Origin: Vibrio injensis
GTDB taxonomy: Bacteria > Pseudomonadota > Gammaproteobacteria > Enterobacterales > Vibrionaceae
Direction: 5' to 3'
Assembly: GCF_001895205.1 (NCBI RefSeq)
Contig: NZ_BDJF01000011.1
Location: 62,001-126,000, forward strand
Length of the DNA: 64,000 nucleotides
In this document: piece by piece, positions 37,314 through 46,843 of the stretch
How positions within the stretch are numbered: the first letter of the stretch is position 1
Layout of the letters: each line of letters begins with the position of its first letter
Notes under the pieces: generated by a model
What the model saw: only the letters and a program-made list of their open reading frames with translations
Told to the model about the DNA's origin: nothing
The model's database searches: none
Position numbers and translations under genes: made by a program

Positions 37314-37370
37314 CCCCATCTAGCCTAAAGATCATCATCAATAATGATATTCACAATAGAGTAGATGGGG
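37314..37370. repeat. Inverted repeat between the ligase gene and the TonB2 operon end
   Basis: CCCCATCT (37314-37321) faces AGATGGGG (37363-37370), with a smaller repeat ATCATCATCAATAATGAT inside. It may form a branched end structure for the TonB2 transcript. Confidence 0.4.
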
Positions 37371-37396
37371 CATAGAGTGGTAATAAAACCACGATT

Positions 37397-38590
37397 CTAA
37401 GAGGCTTGGTGCCTTGAGTTAATTTCACGCAACTGGGTTAAATAGTTAATCCAGCCTTGAGCTTCATTATTGGAAGGTTGTAAATGTTGAGCTCTTTTAG
37501 CCTGAGCTAACGCATCATCGAGTCGATTTAACTTATACAGGGCACGAGCACGAGCTAAAGCAACCTCAGGTTGACGCGCTTTATCAGTGACTTTATCCAG
37601 TGCGCTTAAAGCTTGTCGATATTCACCTTGCTGATTGTAGAGTAATGAGACGTTCCAATAGTATTTAGCATCAAATTGCGCAGCTAAAGTCCAAGTTTCA
37701 ATCGCTCTATCCCACTCTTTGGCTCGTTGCCAATAAGAAGCTCGCTCGGTGATCAAATCAAGATCACTGTCAGCATTCTCTATTGAACCAAGAATTTGAG
37801 CCGCTCGCTCAGGAATTCCGTTTTGAGCGTACAGTTGAGCAAGCAATCTTAACTCTTGCTGATTGAGTTCAATGCCGTGTAACTTGGCTAAGCCCAAGCT
37901 ACTCAAGGCTTCTTTCGGTTGCCCAGTACGCAACTCCAAACTCACCAATTGTAGCCACCAACTGCTCTTGTCACTTTCTAAAGCAATCAAGCGTTTTAAG
38001 GTTACAATCGCTGGCTTCCATCGTTCGAGCTGAAGTTGAGCACCAAGTTTCAGCGATAGTGGTGTCACCTCATCGATTGACGTTAGTTGCTCATAGCGAT
38101 CAATCGACGATAATGTCTTGGCCCATTGCTGCAATTGATAATGGACTTGGCTAATCCTCAGCCATAATTCGCTAGTGGTTTGCTTTTCATTACCGTCTTT
38201 GATCACTTCTTTTACAAGCTGATAGTAATGCGGTAAGGCGGATTGATATTGTTGATCCATAAGTAATAAATCGGCCAACATGCGACGAGTGGCCCAGCCT
38301 TGCTCATCAACCAATTCTCCGCTACCCACCGCTTCTGTCAACGAACGTATCGCCAAAGAAAGCTGCTCATTTTGCCAATAAAAAACCCCCAGCATACGGT
38401 CAAAATACGCTTTATCGTATCCTCGGCTTACTTTGGTTTCTCTTAATAGTTCGATCGCTTCGGCAAAACGCTCTTCTTGAGCGAGTTGATTTGCTTGCAG
38501 CGCTTTATTCGCCGCATAAGGGCTGAGTTCTACCGCAAAAGAAGAAGTAGAACCAATCAGCAATAAGTAAACTATCCATCGTCTGATCAT
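37397..38590 (-). CDS. TPR-repeat periplasmic protein of the TonB2 operon
   Basis: 397 residues with signal peptide (ending near SSFAVE) and several tetratricopeptide-like helix pairs over most of its length (for example EWDRAIETWTLAAQFDAKYYWN and EVALARARALYKLNRLDDALAQAKRA). It is the last gene of the TonB2 operon, overlapping tonB2 by 4 bases. TPR proteins scaffold complexes; here it may organise the TonB2 machine in the periplasm. Confidence 0.87.
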   Translation of the reverse strand: MIRRWIVYLLLIGSTSSFAVELSPYAANKALQANQLAQEERFAEAIELLRETKVSRGYDKAYFDRMLGVFYWQNEQLSLAIRSLTEAVGSGELVDEQGWATRRMLADLLLMDQQYQSALPHYYQLVKEVIKDGNEKQTTSELWLRISQVHYQLQQWAKTLSSIDRYEQLTSIDEVTPLSLKLGAQLQLERWKPAIVTLKRLIALESDKSSWWLQLVSLELRTGQPKEALSSLGLAKLHGIELNQQELRLLAQLYAQNGIPERAAQILGSIENADSDLDLITERASYWQRAKEWDRAIETWTLAAQFDAKYYWNVSLLYNQQGEYRQALSALDKVTDKARQPEVALARARALYKLNRLDDALAQAKRAQHLQPSNNEAQGWINYLTQLREINSRHQAS

Positions 38591-39207
38591 TTGGTTAACT
38601 TAAACTCCAATTTAATCGTTTGACCGGGTTGAGAAACCGCATGCCCATCCAGCAATTTAGGCTGATATTTCCAACTCCGTAAGGCTTGCATCGCTTCACG
38701 CTCAAACATTCGCCGCGGATTGGCATCCACCACCTCAATATCCGTTGGTCGTCCCGTTTCATCTATTGTAAAACGCAGTAGAACATAGCCTTCAACATTG
38801 CGTTTTAAAGCACGTGCTGGATAGTTAGGCTCAACACGATACAGCGGTAAAGCCTGCTGATTAGCCCCAAAATCACCAAGAGTGGGTACATTGATCGCAA
38901 TACCATTGATCGCCGTATCGAGACCTAATGTGGGAACCGATGTTGAGGTTAACGTATTGGTCACCGAGCTCTGTTGCTTAGACACTGGCGATTGTGGCGG
39001 AGGCTGTGGCACTTTAGGCTGTTCAGGCACAGCGCGTTGTCGGCGCTGCACCTCTTGCTCTTGCTCAACCATCACCATAGTAAAGCTGAGAGCGTTATTT
39101 TGCGTCGGTGAGCGCAAGCCATCGTTATTGATCATCCAAGCCATGAATGAAAATAAGCTCACTGAAATCAAAGCCGCAAAAGGCGTAGCCAGCAATAAAC
39201 GTAGCAT
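38587..39207 (-). CDS. tonB2: TonB2 energy transducer
   Basis: 206 residues: one N-terminal membrane helix, a short proline-rich linker (PKVPQPPPQSP) and a C-terminal TonB domain (YPARALKRNVEGYVLLRF, REAMQALRSWKYQP). It passes proton-motive energy to outer-membrane siderophore or haem receptors. The short linker is typical of TonB2 as opposed to TonB1. The start overlaps the exbD stop by one base. Confidence 0.92.
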   Translation of the reverse strand: MLRLLLATPFAALISVSLFSFMAWMINNDGLRSPTQNNALSFTMVMVEQEQEVQRRQRAVPEQPKVPQPPPQSPVSKQQSSVTNTLTSTSVPTLGLDTAINGIAINVPTLGDFGANQQALPLYRVEPNYPARALKRNVEGYVLLRFTIDETGRPTDIEVVDANPRRMFEREAMQALRSWKYQPKLLDGHAVSQPGQTIKLEFKLTK

Positions 39208-39611
39208 CAGCGCTTCTCCGCCGCCAATGCAATGCTTTTCACGCCCGCGCCTTTCGCCGCATCCATCACTTTGACAACGGTTCCATTGTAAGCATGCTCA
39301 TCAGCTTGAATCACTAAGGCAGCCTCTGGCTGCTCAAGTAATAAGTGCTCTAATGTGGCCTGCACTCTTTCAACATCAATTTGTCTTTTATCGATATAAA
39401 TATCGTTTGCTGAGGTAATGGCAACAAAAATACCCGCATCTTTTTGTGCTGTCACATTTGAGGCGGATGGACGATTCACCTCAACCCCAGATTCACGGAC
39501 AAATGAGCTGGTTACGATAAAGAAAATCAACATAATAAACACAATATCCAACATCGAGGTTAAATCGATTTGTGCTTCCTCTTGATTGGACGAACGTCGG
39601 CCCAGTCTCAT
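39207..39611 (-). CDS. exbD2: ExbD2 biopolymer transport protein
   Basis: 134 residues: one helix with the proton-relay Asp in LTSMLDIVFI and a periplasmic domain. It partners ExbB2 and TonB2. Overlap with exbB by 4 bases shows coupling. Confidence 0.92.
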   Translation of the reverse strand: MRLGRRSSNQEEAQIDLTSMLDIVFIMLIFFIVTSSFVRESGVEVNRPSASNVTAQKDAGIFVAITSANDIYIDKRQIDVERVQATLEHLLLEQPEAALVIQADEHAYNGTVVKVMDAAKGAGVKSIALAAEKR

Positions 39612-40159
39612 CGCTGACTCCTTAAGGATTTTTCTAACTTCAATTCATATAAACGGCACGTTTTCGCCAACCGAGCATAAACAAACATCCCCGCTAAAGC
39701 AGCGACCATGCCTGCCATAGTCGGAATCGTCGCCAAAGAGATTCCCGATGCCATCAATTTGGGATTACTGCTACCTTGAGTCGCCATCACATCAAACACC
39801 GAAATCATCCCAGTAACCGTACCCAGTAAACCCAACATCGGAAAAATAGCCACCAACACTTTAATTAAATTAAGGTATTGAGTGAGTTGAATGTGTGCTT
39901 GACCCAACCATCCAGAACGAATCGCTTGCGCATGCCATGAATGATGATCGTCACGCGCGTGCCATTGTTCAATCCACTGCTTACGCTGTTTAGGAAAGGT
40001 AACTAATAAGTAAATTATCCGTTCTATCACTAGCAACCAGCAGACCGCGACTACCGCGGCCAGCCACCAGAGTACTGTTCCACCCTGAGCCATAAACTCG
40101 GAAAGGGGCAGAAAGAGCTTTTGCAATGAAAATAACCCATCTGCTTGATTCATGTTCAT
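39608..40159 (-). CDS. exbB2: ExbB2 proton channel protein (MotA/TolQ/ExbB)
   Basis: 183 residues with three membrane helices and the family segment LGLLGTVTGMISVFDVMA, followed by a last helix from GISLATIPTMAGM. It is the proton channel of the TonB2 complex and lies 3 bases behind ttpC. Confidence 0.92.
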   Translation of the reverse strand: MNMNQADGLFSLQKLFLPLSEFMAQGGTVLWWLAAVVAVCWLLVIERIIYLLVTFPKQRKQWIEQWHARDDHHSWHAQAIRSGWLGQAHIQLTQYLNLIKVLVAIFPMLGLLGTVTGMISVFDVMATQGSSNPKLMASGISLATIPTMAGMVAALAGMFVYARLAKTCRLYELKLEKSLRSQR

Positions 40160-40162
40160 CCC

Positions 40163-41533
40163 TTACGCCGCTGCGTGGTTGACGGCTTTTTTAGTATTCA
40201 CCGCTAGAGACTCACGTTCTGCTTGTTCAGCAACAAGTCCAATCCCTTGTTTCTCTAAGATGGTACGAATCGTTTCTGCTTGAGAGCTTAAGATATTGTG
40301 AGCCAGCAATAGAGGCATTGCTGCGACTAGACCCAATACGGTTGTCACCAGTGCCATAGAAATACCTCCCGCCATGACTTTAGGATCACCATTACCAAAT
40401 TGAGTGATCACTTGGAAAGTCTCAATCATTCCCGTAACGGTACCGAGCAATCCAAGCATCGGTGCTAAGGCAGCAAAAAGCTTCAGCATCGACAGTCCTT
40501 TTTCTAAACCAGCTTGCTCATCAACCACCGCCTCAAGTAAACGCAGTTCTAGTGCTTCCACACTGCGATTTTGCTCTTTGTCATAAACCGATAACACTCG
40601 GCCTAATGGGTTATTACTGTTTGGCTCAGATTGCTTAAGTTGTTGTTGAATACGTTGTCGAGCTATCACTAATACAATGCCTCGATAAACCGCAATTCCT
40701 AAACCAATCGCGAGTAATACCAAGATGATATTACCGATCACGCCACCAGCATCAAGGCGTTGCTTCAATGTTGGAGTTAACGCAAGCTGTTCAAATAGAA
40801 GACCTTGTGAAGGATCTAATACCAGCGATTGCATGTCTCCTTGTTTAAGATCGGTTAATGAAGAGAAACGCGCACCTTGAGCAGGCTGCTGTTGATAAGC
40901 TACCGCGTCTTGACGGCGATTATTCCAACTGACATAACCTTGCTCAGTGACTAAAGCCATCGCACCAAGTCGAACCGCATCCACTTGTTGCGTTCTGCCT
41001 TCACCATCAATAAAAGCAATCGTATTCGTGCTGATTTCGCCACTGGCAATCACTTGCTCTTGCATTGCCTGCCATAAACCAATCAGTTGCTTCATCGAAG
41101 GTAATGATTGAGCCGCAACAATCTGATCAACCACAGGAGCATAGTATTGACGATCAACACCCGTTACAGAATCACTTAGTGTCGCTTGTAACTCTTTTCC
41201 ATTTTGTCTAACGACGCCAAATATCTCACCTAAACTGCCCGTTTCTAAACGCAGCTTTTCTTCTAGACGAGCAAGGCTATTTTCATTTTGGCTAAAACGG
41301 GTAGACAATTTATCGGCTTCTGCTTGTAAGCGATCTCTTTGCGCTATCAGAGCCTTTCTTTCATCGCGTAATTGCTGTTCCGTTTTTTGAAATGTTGCTT
41401 CACGCTGGACATTATGACTGCGTTGTACTCGACTCTCATTTTGTGTCTGTTCGGTCAAACCGCTACTTGCATGAACTGGGTGAAGTAATAGTAGGCTTAA
41501 ACTCAATGCAGCAAGGCTATGCTTAGTGATCAT
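40163..41533 (-). CDS. ttpC: TtpC, long ExbB-like protein of the TonB2 system
   Basis: 456 residues: signal-like N-terminus, about 230 residues of periplasmic coiled coil (LRDERKALIAQRDRLQAEADKL), then a MotA/TolQ/ExbB domain with LGLLGTVTGMIETFQVI and a final helix. TtpC is known in Vibrio as an extra, essential part of TonB2 energy transfer. The start overlaps the DUF3450 stop by one base (TAATG). Confidence 0.92.
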   Translation of the reverse strand: MITKHSLAALSLSLLLLHPVHASSGLTEQTQNESRVQRSHNVQREATFQKTEQQLRDERKALIAQRDRLQAEADKLSTRFSQNENSLARLEEKLRLETGSLGEIFGVVRQNGKELQATLSDSVTGVDRQYYAPVVDQIVAAQSLPSMKQLIGLWQAMQEQVIASGEISTNTIAFIDGEGRTQQVDAVRLGAMALVTEQGYVSWNNRRQDAVAYQQQPAQGARFSSLTDLKQGDMQSLVLDPSQGLLFEQLALTPTLKQRLDAGGVIGNIILVLLAIGLGIAVYRGIVLVIARQRIQQQLKQSEPNSNNPLGRVLSVYDKEQNRSVEALELRLLEAVVDEQAGLEKGLSMLKLFAALAPMLGLLGTVTGMIETFQVITQFGNGDPKVMAGGISMALVTTVLGLVAAMPLLLAHNILSSQAETIRTILEKQGIGLVAEQAERESLAVNTKKAVNHAAA

Positions 41534-42309
41534 TATTTTGCCTCCGCAGGAGTAAGAGAAACCGGTAGATAAAGCAGCGTTGGTGCGATTTGCTGATAAG
41601 CCAATTGATAGGCGGTATCAATATCCCCTTTCGATTTAATCGATAATGCTTGCCACTGCCCTTGCTTTTGGTCCCAAGACCAATAGCGTGAACCATTACG
41701 ATTGCGAGCCAATAATGAAACTCGGCCAACGTAAAGAATGTCCGCCTCAATCGTGTCTTTATCGGCTAAGGTGATTTGATCTTGGTAAACCCCCAATTTC
41801 GTGCCGTAATCCATCTCGATTTGATACGCTTCAAGAATTCGGCGATATTTCTCAGCATCACTCACATCAGAACGTGGCATTAACTCTTTTAATCGCTCGA
41901 GACGCTCTTGGCGAGCGGAAAGACGCAAGGGTTTATCTTCACTGATTAAAATATCTAAGCCATCGATCATTTGATACATCAAAGGCACAATCCCCTGACG
42001 AGTTTGATGCACTTCAATAATCTGCTCATCTAGGCTTGCCATTTCATTTTCCTGGCTAGCCACTAGTGAGAGTAAATGATCACGATAAATAGTTAGGTTT
42101 TTCACTTCTTCATTTAATCGCTCGATGTCCGCTTGAAGAGATAAAGTCGCTTCAGCACTTTTATCGACTTTTTGTTGGCTCACCGCTGATGCGTGATTGG
42201 TGTTTTTTTGGATTGTCTTTGCATCATCCAGCACACTGGCATGAGCGGATAACACGCTAAGCGCTGAAAATAGAATGAGGCTTGGTTTGGTTAAATTCAT
42301 CGTTGTCAT
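41533..42309 (-). CDS. DUF3450 periplasmic coiled-coil protein of the TonB2 operon
   Basis: 258 residues: signal peptide, a long coiled coil (about 40-110) and a C-terminal globular part with NRNGSRYWSWDQKQGQW. It is the first gene of the TonB2 operon and is constantly linked to TtpC. Its coiled coil could pair with that of TtpC; this is inference. The ATG at 42309 lies inside a weak ribosome site. Confidence 0.88.
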   Translation of the reverse strand: MTTMNLTKPSLILFSALSVLSAHASVLDDAKTIQKNTNHASAVSQQKVDKSAEATLSLQADIERLNEEVKNLTIYRDHLLSLVASQENEMASLDEQIIEVHQTRQGIVPLMYQMIDGLDILISEDKPLRLSARQERLERLKELMPRSDVSDAEKYRRILEAYQIEMDYGTKLGVYQDQITLADKDTIEADILYVGRVSLLARNRNGSRYWSWDQKQGQWQALSIKSKGDIDTAYQLAYQQIAPTLLYLPVSLTPAEAK

Positions 42310-42341
42310 CAATTACCACATGAGAATAGTGATATGTTATT

Positions 42342-42360
42342 GATAAAGGCTCTCATTATC
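42342..42360. promoter_or_regulatory. Fur-box-like operator of the TonB2 operon
   Basis: GATAAAGGCTCTCATTATC matches the 19-bp Fur consensus at about 13 positions, with intact GATAA and TTATC ends, 33 bases upstream of the first gene. Iron repression is expected for this operon. Confidence 0.7.
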
Positions 42361-42607
42361 AACTGTATTTTCAATTAAAATCAGCGCTAGACGCGATAAC
42401 TCGTGTAAACAATGTAAAGCGTTCTATCGATAGTAGAGATAATACTCATGGGAGATAATAAATAACGCCATGCCCATAAGTTAAATAGAGACAAGAAGAT
42501 AACCAGAATGGAGAAACCAATAAACCCAGTTATACCGCTGCTGCGGCAAATCAGAAGCCGTATGCTGCACGCTCATTGTCGTTACGCGAATAAAAAATAG
42601 AGTGCGT

Positions 42608-43708
42608 TCACTTGATGTGCTGAGTAAAACGCAGAATTTGTTTAGGAATCGCCGCTAAAGGACAAATGGTTTGTACTGCACCAAGGGCAATCGCCTCTTT
42701 TGGCATTCCAAAAACGACACAGCTGGCTTCATCTTGCGCGACAGTTAACGCACCATGGTCAAACATCGCTTTTAACCCTCTGGCTCCATCATCGCCCATC
42801 CCAGTCATAATGATCCCTAATGCATTGCTTCCGGCCTGTTGAGCGGCGGAACGAAACAACACATCGACGGCCGGTTTATGTCGATTGACTAAAGGACCAT
42901 CAAACACTTCGACTTTGTATTGAGCGCCACTACGCAACAACTTAGTATGCTTTCCCCCAGGAGCAATCAACGCGACTCCCGGTAGCACTCGATCGCCACT
43001 TTTAGCTTCACTAACCGTCATTTGACTCAATGAGTTGAGGCGCTCAGCAAACATTGCAGTAAACTTTTCTGGCATATGTTGGACAATAACGATCCCCGGT
43101 GCATGTTTCGGCAAATGAGTTAAAACGTATTCCAAGGCTTGCGTTCCCCCAGTCGAAGTACCAATCACGACGATTTTTTCGCTACTCAGTAATGAATTGA
43201 TCGGTAATGGGGCTGCTGGCTGAGTCTGAAATTTATGTTCCGTGGATAATGATTTGTCAGAATGAGATGCTGATGCTGAAGCATTGAACAAATTTTTAAC
43301 TTTTGCCTTAGCGGCTCCTCTAACGGCTTGCAGCACTTGATTGGCACTATCTTCTAAAAAATCTTTTAAACCCATTTTAGGTTTAGTGATAATGGTTACT
43401 GCTCCGGCTTGTAACGCTTCTAAGGTCACTTGAGCGCCTTTTTCGGTCAGCGTTGAACAGATAATGACTGGCGTTGGTCGCTCGGCCATGATTTTCTTCA
43501 AGAAGGTAATGCCATCCATACGCGGCATTTCAACGTCTAAAATGATCACATCGGGCCAATTTTTTTCCATGCGTTTCATGGCAAATAGAGGATCCGCAGC
43601 GGCGGGAAGTAGCTCGATATCCGGTTGATCGACTAATATTTGACTGAGCACCTGCCTTACAACTGCTGAATCATCAACAATCAGAACTTGTATTTTATTA
43701 TTTATCAT
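42608..43708 (-). CDS. cheB: Chemotaxis glutamate methylesterase CheB
   Basis: 366 residues: receiver domain ([13 protein letters not shown], Asp in [12 protein letters not shown]), linker, and methylesterase domain with the nucleophile in [18 protein letters not shown] and [11 protein letters not shown]. It removes methyl groups from (or deamidates) receptors. It closes the eight-gene chemosensory operon. Confidence 0.94.
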   Translation of the reverse strand: MINNKIQVLIVDDSAVVRQVLSQILVDQPDIELLPAAADPLFAMKRMEKNWPDVIILDVEMPRMDGITFLKKIMAERPTPVIICSTLTEKGAQVTLEALQAGAVTIITKPKMGLKDFLEDSANQVLQAVRGAAKAKVKNLFNASASASHSDKSLSTEHKFQTQPAAPLPINSLLSSEKIVVIGTSTGGTQALEYVLTHLPKHAPGIVIVQHMPEKFTAMFAERLNSLSQMTVSEAKSGDRVLPGVALIAPGGKHTKLLRSGAQYKVEVFDGPLVNRHKPAVDVLFRSAAQQAGSNALGIIMTGMGDDGARGLKAMFDHGALTVAQDEASCVVFGMPKEAIALGAVQTICPLAAIPKQILRFTQHIK

Positions 43709-43785
43709 TAACCTTACCTATCGAGGTAAAAGAGCCATAGCAATAATTGACGCTGATTTATTGTTCACTGCCATCATGCTGATTA

Positions 43786-44625
43786 TTATAGCTTTTGATA
43801 AATCGATGGACGGATGAGCTTTAATGGCGCTTTAATCGACTGCAACGTCTCTGCATGACCAATGAGTAGATATCCCCCCGGATTGAGCTGCCGCTGAATA
43901 TTATCGATCACTTTTTGCTTAGACGCTGCGTCAAAGTAGATCATCACGTTACGCAGTAAAATCAGATCAAAATGCCCAAATCGCGCTAAGCTCTCTTGTA
44001 GATTGGCTTGCTGAAAAGTGACCCGATCACGTAGAGAACGAATCACTTTGAACGTATTCGCTTTCGCCCCTATTCCCTTACGGCAATATTTTTGTAAATA
44101 ATGCAATGGAATATTACTACTTCGAGATAGCGGATAAATTCCGCTACTGGCTTGCGATAGAACCCGACTATTGATATCGGTCGCCACTATCTGCCAAGGT
44201 CTTGGGTTGTTATCCATTAATAACATCGCCAGAGAGTAAGCTTCTTCACCTGATGAGCTTGCCGCGCTCCAGCAACGCAGTGTTTGGGGATAATAGTTGG
44301 GGATCACCTCTTGTTGTATGAACGTAAAGTGTGCCTCTTCACGAAAAAAATACGTTTCATTAGTGGTCAGTAAATCAATCACTACCTGTTGCTCTGCTTT
44401 TTTATCGGCATTGTCTGGTGCTAAGGCAAAGAAATCGAAATATGCCTCATAACTTTTCAATCCAAGCTGATGTAAACGAACATTAAGGCGACCAATAACT
44501 AACGATTTTTTCGTTACGTTAAGAGAGATCCCCGCTTTTTCATATAACCAGCGTTGATAACGAACGAATGTCTCATCCGATAACTGTGGCTGACACTCTG
44601 CATAGACAGATTCAAGAAAAGCCAT
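43786..44625 (-). CDS. cheR: Chemotaxis protein methyltransferase CheR
   Basis: About 279 residues; SAM-dependent receptor methylation. Motifs are TTNETYFFREEAHF, WSAASSSGEEAYSLAM and FDLILLRNVMIYFD. ATG 44625 has AAGAGGTG upstream; it overlaps no more than a few bases with cheW context. Confidence 0.94.
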   Translation of the reverse strand: MAFLESVYAECQPQLSDETFVRYQRWLYEKAGISLNVTKKSLVIGRLNVRLHQLGLKSYEAYFDFFALAPDNADKKAEQQVVIDLLTTNETYFFREEAHFTFIQQEVIPNYYPQTLRCWSAASSSGEEAYSLAMLLMDNNPRPWQIVATDINSRVLSQASSGIYPLSRSSNIPLHYLQKYCRKGIGAKANTFKVIRSLRDRVTFQQANLQESLARFGHFDLILLRNVMIYFDAASKQKVIDNIQRQLNPGGYLLIGHAETLQSIKAPLKLIRPSIYQKL

Positions 44626-44635
44626 ACTACACCTC

Positions 44636-45157
44636 TTAGCTCTTACCAAGCTCCTTGGCAACTTTATCAACCATAGCGAGCTCATCAACCGATAGCACTT
44701 TATCTTCCGCTAGAATGATGACAAAGTTATCCTGTAACTGAGCCATCGCGCGAATAAAGTCAGTCCGTATCTGGCAACTAAAAGCCGGCGCAGCACGAAT
44801 ATCGCTCATCGGAATATCAATCACCTCTGAAACGCTATCCACCAGCACCCCTAAATCTTGGCGCTGATCATCGGTATCGACTTCAATAATCACAATACAG
44901 GTTCGTTTCGTGATCGCGCGAGCCTCAATTTGAAAGCGATGTGCCAAATTAATCACTGGAACCACTTCACCACGTAAGTTGATCACCCCTTGAATGAATT
45001 TAGGCATACGAGGGATCGGGGTTACTTTTCCGTATTCGAGGATCTCTTTGACATTAAGTATCGCAAACGCATACATCTCTCCGTTCAACAGAAAAGTTAA
45101 ATATTGCTGATCGTTGATACTCGTTGCCAAGTTGGGTGTCGCTAACTGTCCCATCAT
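44636..45157 (-). CDS. cheW: Chemotaxis coupling protein CheW
   Basis: 173 residues of a single CheW domain (YLTFLLNGEMYAFAI, VINLRGEVVPVINL, LGVLVDSVSEV). It links receptors to CheA. AGGAG precedes the ATG. Confidence 0.94.
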   Translation of the reverse strand: MMGQLATPNLATSINDQQYLTFLLNGEMYAFAILNVKEILEYGKVTPIPRMPKFIQGVINLRGEVVPVINLAHRFQIEARAITKRTCIVIIEVDTDDQRQDLGVLVDSVSEVIDIPMSDIRAAPAFSCQIRTDFIRAMAQLQDNFVIILAEDKVLSVDELAMVDKVAKELGKS

Positions 45158-45166
45158 ACGATTCTC

Positions 45167-46777
45167 CTAAAAACGAACATAGTCCGAATCATCATCGTCT
45201 TGAGTGACTCTTGATACTTCAGGCGATGCTTTGGCGGAGGGTTGCTGTTTTTTATTCGCCAATTTCACTTGTCGCTCATCGGTCTTAAAGAAGGTCATCA
45301 ATTGCTGTAACTGCTGAGCTTGGCTACTCATTTCTTCGGACGTGGAGGCTAACTCTTCGGATGCTGATGCACTTTGTTGAGTAACACTGTTGAGCTGTTC
45401 CATCGCTTGATTGATTTGTGAGGCCCCCGTGGCTTGTTCCATAGATGCCGCGTTGATTTCTTGTACCAGATCGGCGGTCTTTTGGATCGAAGGGACGATT
45501 TCTTCTAACAAACTTCCAGCTTGCTCTGCCAAGGCAACGCTATTTTTCGCTACTTCACCAATCTCTTGCGAAGCCACTTGGCTGCGCTCGGCCAGTTTTC
45601 TTACTTCTGCCGCCACAACAGCGAATCCTTTACCGTGGTCACCAGCCCGAGCCGCTTCAATCGCTGCATTTAAAGCCAATAAGTTAGTTTGATAAGCGAT
45701 ATCGTCGATAATACTGATCTTTTCTGCTATTGATTTCATCGCCGCAACCGTCTTACCTACCGCGTTCCCCCCTTCTTGGGCTTCCAAAGCCGCTTTACTG
45801 GCTATGCCATTGGTTACTTTGGCATTTTCGGTGTTTTGGGCAATAGAAGCTGACATTTCTTCAATTGAAGAGGTCGTTTCTTCAACACTCGCTGCTTGTT
45901 CACTCGCGCCCTGACTTAAGTTTTGCGCCGTCGCTGAAACTTGCTCGGATGCCGAGGCTAATGCATTACTTGCCCCATTCACTTCACCGACAATACTCGA
46001 TAATTTACGAACCATTTGTTGCATGGAATCAAGCAAACGCCCCATTTCATCTTTACTGGTTGCTTCTAACTTGGTGGTTAAGTTGCCCTTCGCCAACTCT
46101 TGAGATAGATGGACCGCTTTTTCTAATGGGCCACAAATCCCTCGAATTAAAGCAATCCCAAAACTGAAAGCCAAAATCAGTCCAACCACTATCGAAGAGA
46201 TGGATACCAAACGTAGCGTTTCATACAATGTGCTTTCTCTATTATATTCGGCTGCTGCTTCTTGAATTTGCAAGTCAACCAATAGATCCAAAGACTGAGC
46301 AACGGGGGGATATAAAGGTCGAACTCTTTCCAATGCTAATGAGGTGGCAGTTGCAATATCGCCCATTCTTAATGCCACCAACGTGGGTTCAATGGCTTGT
46401 TCAATGAAAATTTTATTGTCGCGCTGAAACTGATTGACCAACCGAGCTTCTTCCTCGGTTAACGTTGTCGTGATGTATCGAGACCAGATTTGATCAATTA
46501 CTTTTAAGTTATCTTCTACGTTCTTGACTTGAGCGTTGATATTCTCATCATCGGGATACAACTGAGCAAATGCCATTGCAATTCGATTTTGTAAGAAGCG
46601 AACTTTAATGTCATTTAACTGACCAATCGGAATGGTTCGATCAAGATAAACACTTCTCAATCCATCAACCATTTTGCTCATGCCGTATAAGCCAGCCGAA
46701 CCAACACCGATTAATAACACACCTAACAAACCAATGAGTAGGCTGAGCTTAATTTTTACTGATAGATCCTTAAACAT
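45167..46777 (-). CDS. Methyl-accepting chemotaxis protein, four-helix-bundle sensor
   Basis: 536 residues: membrane helix (about 10-30), a helical periplasmic domain like 4HB_MCP, second helix (about 190-212), HAMP, and a signalling domain with the hairpin tip [23 protein letters not shown]. The C-terminus is a flexible tail ending in DYVRF, an aromatic-x-x-aromatic form like the NWETF pentapeptide that recruits CheR/CheB in E. coli Tar and Tsr. It lies within the che operon, so it is probably the dedicated receptor of this pathway. Confidence 0.93.
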   Translation of the reverse strand: MFKDLSVKIKLSLLIGLLGVLLIGVGSAGLYGMSKMVDGLRSVYLDRTIPIGQLNDIKVRFLQNRIAMAFAQLYPDDENINAQVKNVEDNLKVIDQIWSRYITTTLTEEEARLVNQFQRDNKIFIEQAIEPTLVALRMGDIATATSLALERVRPLYPPVAQSLDLLVDLQIQEAAAEYNRESTLYETLRLVSISSIVVGLILAFSFGIALIRGICGPLEKAVHLSQELAKGNLTTKLEATSKDEMGRLLDSMQQMVRKLSSIVGEVNGASNALASASEQVSATAQNLSQGASEQAASVEETTSSIEEMSASIAQNTENAKVTNGIASKAALEAQEGGNAVGKTVAAMKSIAEKISIIDDIAYQTNLLALNAAIEAARAGDHGKGFAVVAAEVRKLAERSQVASQEIGEVAKNSVALAEQAGSLLEEIVPSIQKTADLVQEINAASMEQATGASQINQAMEQLNSVTQQSASASEELASTSEEMSSQAQQLQQLMTFFKTDERQVKLANKKQQPSAKASPEVSRVTQDDDDSDYVRF

Positions 46778-46843
46778 TGCCAGATTCCTTATAGCGGTGA
46801 CGCGCGTTATGCGCTTAATCTGATACCTTGTGCGCTGTCGATA

